The notes under the pieces are model-generated. The model was not told the DNA's origin and made no database searches. It worked only from the letters and a program-made list of their open reading frames with translations. Positions 53,843 to 60,192 of a stretch of 64,000 nt of DNA are shown one piece after another. This stretch comes from Arthrobacter sp. U41 (GTDB lineage Bacteria; Actinomycetota; Actinomycetes; Actinomycetales; Micrococcaceae), in the NCBI RefSeq assembly GCF_001750145.1, contig NZ_CP015732.1, positions 3,906,001 through 3,970,000 of the forward strand, in the 5' to 3' direction. How positions within the stretch are numbered: the stretch's first letter is position 1; each line of letters starts with the position of its first letter. Position numbers and translations under genes: made by a program.

Positions 53843-55237
53843 AAAGCAATCATTTATCTCCGCATCAGCATGGACCGCACCGGCCAGCAGCTAGGCGTCA
53901 CCCGCCAGCTGGAGGACTGCCGCCGAAAAGCCGCCGAACGGGGCTGGGAAGTCGTCGCCGTGGAAACGGACAACGACCTCAGCGCCTACAGCGGCAAGCG
54001 CCGCCCCGCCTTCGAGGCCGTCCTCGCCGCTGTGAGCACCGGCCGCGCTCAGGTAGTGATTGCCTGGTCCTTGGACCGGCTGCAGCGCAACCGCCGGGAC
54101 GAGGTGCGCCTCTATGAGACCTGCCGGGACAACGCCGTGCAACTGGCACTCGTGAACGGTACCGATCTGGATTTCTCGACGGCGGCCGGCCGCTTCGTCG
54201 CCGACGCCCTGGGTAGCGTTGCCCGCATGGAAGTTGAGATGAAGTCAGACCGGCAGCGCCGCGCCGCTGAGCAGGCTGCAGCGGCCGGCAAGCGCAGCGG
54301 CGGCCGCCGCCCGTTCGGTTATGACGCCGACGGCATGACGATCCGGCCCAGCGAGGCCGCCGCCGTCGTCGCCGGCTACGAGTCCTTCCTCGCTGGCGTC
54401 CCCATCACGGAGATAGCACGCGCGTGGAACGATCAGGGATTCTTCACCGGGCAGGAGCGCCGCGGGGCAAACCTGGGCCAGCCCTCGCCCTGGACGCGCT
54501 CAAGCGTCCGCGACGTGCTGCGCAATCCCCGGTACATGGGCAAGCGTGCCCACCGTGGCGAGATTGTCGCCGACGCAGTATGGCCGGCCCTTGTGTCCGA
54601 ACCAACGTGGCAGGCCGCACAGGCGATCCTTGCACACAGGGCAGGCCTGCAGACGCCCAACGCCGCCAAGTACCTGCTTTCCGGCATCGGCCGCTGCGGT
54701 GTGTGCGGCGGCAACATCCACGCCGGGGCCACAGCACGTGCCGGCGTCCGCGGCTACCGCTGCGCAGAGACAACTGGCCACTTCGCCCGCAAGGCCGATC
54801 CGGTAGAGGACTACGTTGCCCAGGTCATCACGGCCCGCCTGTCCATGCCCGACGCCGGCCACCTCCTGACCGACACCACTAAGGCGGACCTCCCCCAGCT
54901 GCGCACCGACGCCACCGCGCTCCGGCAGCGCCTCAACTCCCTTGCCACGGACTTCGCCGACGGGGAACTGACGGCCCAGCAGTTGCGCGCCGCGTCGTCC
55001 CGCATCAAGGAGAAGCTGGCAGCAGCAGAGGCCTCCATGGCGGACGCGGGCCGAGTGAGCCTGTTGGGACCGCTAATCCATGCCAGCGACGTCCGCGCCG
55101 CCTGGGACGGGCTGCTGACCAGCCAACAGCGCGCCGTCATCGACACCCTGGCAACCGTGACGCTGCACCCCCCAGGGCGCGGCGTGCGCAACTTCAACCC
55201 CGATACGGTGAGCATCGACTGGAAATCGAACCTATAG
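53840..55237 (+). CDS. Large serine recombinase (integrase)
   Basis: A 465-residue serine integrase. Resolvase domain at about 2-150: nucleophile Ser10 in YLRISMDRTG, VIAWSLDRLQRNRRDE with the conserved Arg residues, and LDFSTAAGRFV. Recombinase domain about 165-260 (GGRRPFGYDADG, WTRSSVRDVLRNPRYMGK). Zinc ribbon with Cys286 and Cys289 (CGVCGG) and a later GYRCAET, then a coiled coil around 345-400 (LRQRLNSLATDFADGEL). The GTG start gives the canonical short N-terminus; it lies on the host junction, so promoter and ribosome site come from comM-derived DNA. It needs the excisionase-like partner or another directionality factor for excision. Confidence 0.93.
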   Translation: MKAIIYLRISMDRTGQQLGVTRQLEDCRRKAAERGWEVVAVETDNDLSAYSGKRRPAFEAVLAAVSTGRAQVVIAWSLDRLQRNRRDEVRLYETCRDNAVQLALVNGTDLDFSTAAGRFVADALGSVARMEVEMKSDRQRRAAEQAAAAGKRSGGRRPFGYDADGMTIRPSEAAAVVAGYESFLAGVPITEIARAWNDQGFFTGQERRGANLGQPSPWTRSSVRDVLRNPRYMGKRAHRGEIVADAVWPALVSEPTWQAAQAILAHRAGLQTPNAAKYLLSGIGRCGVCGGNIHAGATARAGVRGYRCAETTGHFARKADPVEDYVAQVITARLSMPDAGHLLTDTTKADLPQLRTDATALRQRLNSLATDFADGELTAQQLRAASSRIKEKLAAAEASMADAGRVSLLGPLIHASDVRAAWDGLLTSQQRAVIDTLATVTLHPPGRGVRNFNPDTVSIDWKSNL

Positions 55238-55465
55238 CGACACGCCCAAACCCTGCCGCGCTCGAAATCTCCATTAGAGGTTGAAAGATTGCGTTAATGT
55301 GTAACCAGTAGCAACCCCCGCAGCGGAGTCCGAGCGCGTACCGGGAGGCCAAGAAACCACAGCTTGTAAAGGCACCATCCGCATCACGTAGGTAGGCAGG
55401 GTACTCGGACCCGACCAACTCCCACGGAGCCGCGGGCAGTAATTTACTGTCCCCGGAGGCTCCCC
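55238..55465 (+). promoter_or_regulatory. Noncoding control region between integrase and excisionase-like gene
   Basis: 228 nt with no gene. It holds separated inverted repeats GTCCGAG (near 55327) and CTCGGAC (near 55405), and next to the excisionase start a CAGTAA-T-TTACTG palindrome at 55437-55449. It likely contains the promoter and operator of the replication operon. Confidence 0.5.
55437..55449. promoter_or_regulatory. Palindromic operator candidate
   Basis: CAGTAATTTACTG, two 6-bp inverted arms around a central T, 16 nt before the TTG start of the excisionase-like gene and overlapping no coding sequence. Confidence 0.45.
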
Positions 55466-55756
55466 TTGCCAACGCCCGCCACAGATGAGCTGCTCACCGT
55501 CCGTGAAGCAGCCACCATTCTGCGCGTCTCCCCTGAATCAGTCCGCCGCCGTGTCCGCGCCGGCTCACTCCCCGCCTGCAGGCTCAGCCAGCGGGCCATC
55601 CGCATCCGCCGCGCCGACCTCGACACCATCACGACACCTGATGAATCCCTCGAGGCGCACATCGCCAAACTCGTCGCCGCAGCCCCACCGCTAAGCCCCG
55701 AACAAAGCACCCGGATCGCCATGCTCTTCCGGCCTGTAGCAGGTGCAACCGCGTGA
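55466..55756 (+). CDS. Excisionase-like helix-turn-helix protein
   Basis: A 96-residue protein with a MerR/excisionase-type winged helix at about 8-55 (LLTVREAATILRVSPESVRR, then RRVRAGSLPACRLSQRAIRI). Likely the DNA-bending directionality factor or the regulator of the element. TTG start, supported by GGAGG 7 nt upstream. Its stop overlaps the primase start by 4 bp (GTGA), coupling the two. Confidence 0.78.
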   Translation: MPTPATDELLTVREAATILRVSPESVRRRVRAGSLPACRLSQRAIRIRRADLDTITTPDESLEAHIAKLVAAAPPLSPEQSTRIAMLFRPVAGATA

Positions 55757-57339
55757 GCCCGGACATGGAAAAGCCCCCGGCTGGCGAAACCAGGGGCCTG
55801 AAGGAGAATCCAACATCTTCCGCACCAATTCTAAGCCCTGACGGACTCAATCACTCGGAACAAGCACAGCTGATTCCGCTGCAGTCCGCGGACCTGAAGC
55901 AGCACAACGGCCCCGCCAGCGTCACCCAGCACGGCGACCAGGCACCGGCCCCCCAGGCACCCGCCCCGGCTGAAACCAAGCTCGTCCAGGAGGGCGCACA
56001 GATCCACCGCGGGCAAGTCCGCATCGCCTACATGCTCGCCGACGCCGGCAACGGCCAGCTGCTCCACGTCTACGGACTCGGCTGGCACTACTGGAACGGA
56101 CGCTGCTGGCAGGAGGACCGCACCGGCCACGCGAAACGCGCCGTCCTCTTCGTCCTCGCCGACTGCTACAAACGGTCAGCCAACGATCCGGAACTGCGCA
56201 TCGACGTCCGCAAATGCGAGACGGCCGCCGGCATCGAGGGCGTCCTCAAGATCGCCTCAGCGCTCCCGGAATTCGCCGTCACCGCCGACCAGCTCGACGC
56301 AGACCCCTACCTGCTCAACGTCGCCAACGGAACCCTGGACCTGCACACCATGCAACTCCACCCCCACGACCCGGCCAACCGCATGACACGCTGCACCAAC
56401 GCCGCGTGGAACCCCGCAGCGGCCGGCCCCACATGGGAGGCCTGCCTCACCCGCTGGTTGCCCGACGCCGACGCCCGCGGATTCCTGCAGCGCTACGCCG
56501 GGCTCGCGCTCGCCGGCAAGGTCCTTGAGCACGTCCTCGCCATCCTCACCGGCCCCGGCCGCAACGGTAAAGGCGTCTGGTACGGGGCATTCAGCGCCGC
56601 CCTGGGCAACTACGCCGCCGCCGCCGAACCGGACCTGTTCATGCACCGCGAAGGGGCACACCCCACCGGGGAGATGGACCTCCGCGGCCGGCGCTGGGTA
56701 GTCGTCTCAGAATCCGACAAGGACCGGCGCCTGGCCGAGGCCACCATGAAAAGGCTCACCGGCGGCGACATGATCCGCGCCAGACGCCTCTACCAGGACT
56801 TCACAGAGTTCACCCCGTCGCACACGGCAGCGCTTGTCACCAACCACCTGCCGAAAGTCAGCGGAGACGACGCCGCCATCTGGGCCCGAATCCGCGTCAT
56901 CCCTTTCGACGTCGTGATCCCGGCAGAGGAACAGGACCCGCACCTGCCCGAAAAACTGCAGCTGGAGATGGACGCCGTCCTTGCCTGGGCATTGACCGGC
57001 TGGCAGGCCTACCAGCGTCAAGGCCTCGCCGCCCCCGCCGCCGTCCTCGCCGCGACGGACAACTACCACCGCGACGCCGACGCCCTGGGCAGGTTCATCA
57101 GCGACGAATGTGACACCGGGCCCGGCTACTCCACCCTTACCGAACCGCTGCACCAGGCATGGAACGAATGGGCCGCAGCGGACGGCGTGGCACCCATGAG
57201 TAAACGGGCGTTCGGCGCTGCGCTTGAGCAACGCGGCTATCAGGCGAGGAAAGGAACGGGCGGCGTCCGCATCCGCGCCGGAATCCAACTCAAAATCGTC
57301 AACGTTTTCAGCTTTCCGAATGCCTCCAACAACCAATAG
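55753..57339 (+). CDS. SF3 primase-helicase (P4/D5 type)
   Basis: A 528-residue replication protein. The first ~75 residues are low-complexity Pro/Gln/Ala. A D5_N-like region follows (GLGWHYWNGRCWQEDRTGHA, then VANGTLDLHTMQLHPHDP), then the SF3 helicase: Walker A GPGRNGKGVW with Lys273, Walker B/B' around RGRRWVVVSESDKDRRLAE, motif C VTNHLPKVSGDDAAIWARIRVIPFD. This is the class found in P4-type satellites, phages and plasmids, where it unwinds and often primes at an adjacent origin. GTG start overlapping the excisionase-like stop. A candidate origin follows directly. Confidence 0.88.
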   Translation: MSPDMEKPPAGETRGLKENPTSSAPILSPDGLNHSEQAQLIPLQSADLKQHNGPASVTQHGDQAPAPQAPAPAETKLVQEGAQIHRGQVRIAYMLADAGNGQLLHVYGLGWHYWNGRCWQEDRTGHAKRAVLFVLADCYKRSANDPELRIDVRKCETAAGIEGVLKIASALPEFAVTADQLDADPYLLNVANGTLDLHTMQLHPHDPANRMTRCTNAAWNPAAAGPTWEACLTRWLPDADARGFLQRYAGLALAGKVLEHVLAILTGPGRNGKGVWYGAFSAALGNYAAAAEPDLFMHREGAHPTGEMDLRGRRWVVVSESDKDRRLAEATMKRLTGGDMIRARRLYQDFTEFTPSHTAALVTNHLPKVSGDDAAIWARIRVIPFDVVIPAEEQDPHLPEKLQLEMDAVLAWALTGWQAYQRQGLAAPAAVLAATDNYHRDADALGRFISDECDTGPGYSTLTEPLHQAWNEWAAADGVAPMSKRAFGAALEQRGYQARKGTGGVRIRAGIQLKIVNVFSFPNASNNQ

Positions 57340-57420
57340 TGGCGCAAGTGGCATAAGAACTTTTTCTTTCCATACGTGCGGGTATACAGAAGTTCCTCAA
57401 GCTGTGCCACTTACGCCACT
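57338..57420. repeat. Iteron-like inverted repeat, candidate replication origin
   Basis: Four copies of the 9-mer AGTGGC-NNA: AGTGGCGCA (57338) and AGTGGCATA (57347) in direct order, and AGTGGCGTA (57412-57420) and AGTGGCACA (57403-57411) on the other strand. They flank a 47-nt AT-richer centre with a second nested inverted repeat (GAACTT / AAGTTC). It overlaps the primase stop codon. Alternatively a large terminator. Confidence 0.55.
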
Positions 57421-57456
57421 CCCCCCAAAAAACCCCTAGAAATCAAGGAATTTCAG

Positions 57457-57846
57457 ATGAGCGCAAACCCCAGCACCGTCCAGGCCCTGCAAATCGACGG
57501 ACTCAACACCCTGCAAATCGGCGGCCTAACCATCACCAAGGACATCGCCAAGCAGCTCGACCAGCTGCACTCCATGCACGACCACACACGGTTTGAGCCG
57601 TTGGGCCGGGTCCGCACCGGCCAAGGCTTCGAAGGCATGGAAGTACTCGGCCGCGACACCGCCACCGGGGCCCTCGTCATCATGCGCCACACACCCAATC
57701 CCCGCTGGGTCACGGAAGCCTACGACGACGCCGGCAAGACGCGCTACCGGACCGCCAACGACGGCAAGGACGAACTGCGCAACGCACTCACCAACGCCTA
57801 CAGCCAGCTGCCGCTCATCGTCCTCCCCAAGGACGGCCGGCCATGA
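57457..57846 (+). CDS. Hypothetical element protein
   Basis: A 129-residue soluble protein. Residues 1-40 contain two imperfect repeats of a D/G-L-x-x-L-Q-I motif (ALQIDGLNTLQIGGLTITKD). The C-terminal half is mixed alpha/beta (FEGMEVLGRDTATGALVIMR, then RWVTEAYDDAGKTRYRTANDG). No family recognised. AAGGAA lies 7 nt before the ATG. First gene after the origin-like repeats. Confidence 0.65.
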   Translation: MSANPSTVQALQIDGLNTLQIGGLTITKDIAKQLDQLHSMHDHTRFEPLGRVRTGQGFEGMEVLGRDTATGALVIMRHTPNPRWVTEAYDDAGKTRYRTANDGKDELRNALTNAYSQLPLIVLPKDGRP

Positions 57847-57885
57847 CCCACACCACCCGCCCCAACGAAACGAAGGACAACTGAC

Positions 57886-58035
57886 ATGGCGAAGCAAGCC
57901 CACGACCAGGGAGTCAAAAAGAGCCGCAAGGACAAGCTTAAGCAGCCGTCCGTCACCAATTACGACGCCGTCGCGGAATCACTCGTTGACCGCGGGCTGT
58001 GCAGCCGCTACATCCTCTTCGGCCACCGCAAATGA
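57886..58035 (+). CDS. Small basic element protein
   Basis: A 49-residue protein, lysine-rich at its start (GVKKSRKDKLKQ), with one Cys (GLCSRY). AAGGAC precedes the ATG. Its stop overlaps the start of the next gene (ATGA). No family recognised; a small nucleic-acid-binding role is possible. Confidence 0.55.
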   Translation: MAKQAHDQGVKKSRKDKLKQPSVTNYDAVAESLVDRGLCSRYILFGHRK

Positions 58036-58286
58036 CAGCCCCGAAACTCATGGCCCGGCCCGACCAGCCCCGCATGGTCATCAAAGGCCGGCCCTGGACC
58101 TGGCACGCACCGGACGCCCCCGACGAAGCAGGCGTCGCACTGGTCATCGCGACCTCAAGGGTCGTCCAATTCCTCACCCCCGAACAGGCCATCACCCTCG
58201 CGGACCAACTCGTTGACGCCGCGGAATCACAGACCCACAACCACCCAACCGGCCACACGGCCACAAACGAAGGAACCGAATCATGA
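58032..58286 (+). CDS. Hypothetical element protein
   Basis: An 84-residue soluble protein. It contains a beta-rich middle (VIKGRPWTWHAPDAPDEAGV, ALVIATSRVVQFL) and a short helix EQAITLADQLVDAA. Overlaps both neighbours by 4 bp, so it is translationally coupled in the array. No family recognised. Confidence 0.6.
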   Translation: MTAPKLMARPDQPRMVIKGRPWTWHAPDAPDEAGVALVIATSRVVQFLTPEQAITLADQLVDAAESQTHNHPTGHTATNEGTES

Positions 58287-58924
58287 CCCGCACAGCACCC
58301 ATCAATTTCTCCGGCGGCAACAACTTCGCAGCCAACATGCGCCCGCCCAAGGAACTCCTCCCCGCCAACGTCGTCACCGCCCTGGCAGCGTACGACGACC
58401 TGCTGAACCGCCACTTCGCAGCCCGCGTCCGGGCCACCGCACTCAACAGCGACACCGCCACCGCCGAAGCGGAGAAGACCGACAACGCCGCCGTCGCCGC
58501 GGCCGTCGCCGCCAACGCACCCATCCCGGCACCCGAGGCGAAGAACGCCCTACTGAAGGCCCTGGAAGAATCCAACCGCGAACTGCAGGGCTTCGACACC
58601 GCCATCGCCGACGCAGAGAACAACCTCCGCACCCTCACCGAAAAGGCCGCAATCGCCTCCGGCTACGACCCGGCCAAAGAACACCAGACCATGCTCACCG
58701 CAACCAAGGGCCACCTCGACGCCGCCAACGCGGCGTTCGCCGCCTTCGCAGACCGTGAAGTCCTCAACGCCTGGATGATCAGCGGCGCACCCTTCGTCCC
58801 GCGCACCGCCGTCACCGTCCTCGACGTCCTTGCCCTCGAGCGAGGCATGATGGACGGCCGCAAGAATGTCCCCGTTCGGGAGATCCTCGACGGCGTCGTG
58901 AACGCGCTCAAGGTAGGCAAGTAA
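58283..58924 (+). CDS. Hypothetical element protein, helical
   Basis: A 213-residue protein, mostly alpha-helical with alanine-rich coiled-coil stretches between about 40 and 150 (TATAEAEKTDNAAVAAAVAA and FDTAIADAENNLRTLTEK). The C-terminal part (NAWMISGAPFVPRTAVTVLDVLALERG) is different in composition. Start overlaps the previous stop by 4 bp. No family recognised; the shape is compatible with a scaffold or structural protein but that is a guess. Confidence 0.62.
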   Translation: MTRTAPINFSGGNNFAANMRPPKELLPANVVTALAAYDDLLNRHFAARVRATALNSDTATAEAEKTDNAAVAAAVAANAPIPAPEAKNALLKALEESNRELQGFDTAIADAENNLRTLTEKAAIASGYDPAKEHQTMLTATKGHLDAANAAFAAFADREVLNAWMISGAPFVPRTAVTVLDVLALERGMMDGRKNVPVREILDGVVNALKVGK

Positions 58925-58926
58925 CC

Positions 58927-59136
58927 ATGGCCGGCATCGCATCGACACCCGGCGAAGTCCTCGCCGAAATCACCCGCGAACGCGGCAAGCGCCCCGCCGT
59001 GGACCACAACGGGCGCGTGCTCACCGTAGCGCCGGCAGAGTACACCGCAGGCCCGAACGGATGGCCGGTGAAGGTAGAGCCCACACCGCCCGCCGCCGTG
59101 CCGCCCGTCCCCGCCAGCACAGAACCCGCCGACTGA
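58927..59136 (+). CDS. Small hypothetical element protein
   Basis: A 69-residue protein with a polar start (GEVLAEITRERGKRPAVDHN) and a Pro/Val-rich tail. Starts 2 nt after the previous stop and overlaps the next start by one base (TGATG). No family recognised. Confidence 0.55.
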   Translation: MAGIASTPGEVLAEITRERGKRPAVDHNGRVLTVAPAEYTAGPNGWPVKVEPTPPAAVPPVPASTEPAD

Positions 59137-59351
59137 TGGCAGTCATGGCAATCATCGGCGGCACACAAGGCCACGAGGTTACCGTGAGCGAAGTGGAGTC
59201 AGGCCAAGGCAGAGGCCAAGGCTTCGCACAGTGTGAGTGTGGATGGACGGCCACGAACATCATGGTCAACCTCACCATCTCCAACTCCCTCGCACACGCC
59301 AGAGCCTGCAAGAGGCGCAGCGAGCACGACGCCGCGGCTGCTGCACAGTGA
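59136..59351 (+). CDS. Small hypothetical protein with Cys-x-Cys motif
   Basis: A 71-residue protein with C-E-C-G-W in the middle and ACKRR later, which may bind zinc. ATG overlaps the preceding TGA by one base. Last gene before the hairpin at 59355. No family recognised. Confidence 0.55.
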   Translation: MAVMAIIGGTQGHEVTVSEVESGQGRGQGFAQCECGWTATNIMVNLTISNSLAHARACKRRSEHDAAAAAQ

Positions 59352-59354
59352 GCC

Positions 59355-59398
59355 CCGTTGCCCGCCTGTCTTGCCCACACAGGGCAGGCGGGCAACGG
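59355..59398 (+). terminator. Large inverted repeat before small terminase gene
   Basis: Perfect 14-bp arms CCGTTGCCCGCCTG and CAGGCGGGCAACGG with a 16-nt spacer, right after the stop of the early gene array, followed by another short GC hairpin. Most simply the terminator of the early operon; its place beside the small terminase gene also makes it a candidate packaging site. Confidence 0.6.
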
Positions 59399-59518
59399 AC
59401 CCCCTGACGGGGCGGGGGGCACCCCCTTCCACCCCCTCCGATAGAGACGCGCCGGAGAGGGCATCGTCCTGCCGGGCATCGAAAATACAACCGTTTTCCC
59501 TTTCTGAGGAGGCACCAC

Positions 59519-59902
59519 ATGGCAGCTGACAAGCCTGCCGCACCTCGTGAGCTGGCACCGCGTGGGCGGAAGTTCTGGCGGCTCACGGTCGAAGTGCATG
59601 AACTGGAGCCGGAGGAACTCGAGCTGCTGCGCGAGGCGTGCCGGACGCTGGACAACCTGGACGCCTTGGGGCGTGCCATCCGCGTTGACGGGTCCATGGT
59701 CAAGGGCTCGGAAGGTCAGAGCCGCATTCACCCCGCGTTCGCTGAGATGCGCGGCGCGCAGGTGGTCTTGGGCCGGCTGCTGAAGCAGCTGGCGTTCCCG
59801 GAACCGGAGGCGGAACAGTCCGAGGCGTCCAAGCGTGCCCAGAAGGCCGCACAGGAGCGCTGGCGGATGGAAGCGGAACGGAAGGTCGGCCGCCATGCGT
59901 AG
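59519..59902 (+). CDS. Phage terminase small subunit (P27-like)
   Basis: A 127-residue protein with the layout of P27-type small terminases: ELAPRGRKFWRLTVEVHELE, an acidic helix EELELLREACRTLDNLDALG, and the conserved motif IHPAFAEMRGAQVVLGRLLKQL. It recognises the DNA packaging site of its genome. AGGAGG lies 7 nt before the ATG. No large terminase gene follows. Overlaps the next gene by 8 bp. Confidence 0.8.
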   Translation: MAADKPAAPRELAPRGRKFWRLTVEVHELEPEELELLREACRTLDNLDALGRAIRVDGSMVKGSEGQSRIHPAFAEMRGAQVVLGRLLKQLAFPEPEAEQSEASKRAQKAAQERWRMEAERKVGRHA

Positions 59903-60188
59903 GCGGGACCAGGCAGCGGCCACGCACAACGGGCTCTTGGCGGTCCCGGCCTACCTCCTGCCGATCACGGCCAGGGAACGGCGGCTCACAGCTCTCGGCG
60001 GGGAACCGGTGCCGGCGGATGAGGTCCCCAGGGGCGCGGATTTGCTGGCGGCGTGGTTGGAAGATCATGGCTGCGAGCGCAAGGACTACACAACACGAAA
60101 CGCCGCCATTCGGGCGGGGTCGAAGCTAAAATTATTGGAGCGGCAGGCATCCCACAGTGCACCGTCTCCACGTTTGAGGAAGAGGTAG
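59895..60188 (+). CDS. Hypothetical element protein between TerS and TMP
   Basis: A 97-residue basic protein (N-terminal MRRRDQ, C-terminal SPRLRKR) with LLADY-like helix LLAAWLEDHGCERKDY. No family recognised. In its place one would normally find the large terminase. Starts 8 bp inside the small terminase gene and ends 4 nt before the tape measure gene, so all three are one operon. Confidence 0.6.
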   Translation: MRRRDQAAATHNGLLAVPAYLLPITARERRLTALGGEPVPADEVPRGADLLAAWLEDHGCERKDYTTRNAAIRAGSKLKLLERQASHSAPSPRLRKR

Positions 60189-60192
60189 TGGG

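Noticed and set aside
59061-59135. Longer N-terminus of the Cys-x-Cys protein
   Set aside because: The extension would read over the preceding gene in another frame; the ATG at 59136 overlaps the previous stop as in the rest of the array.
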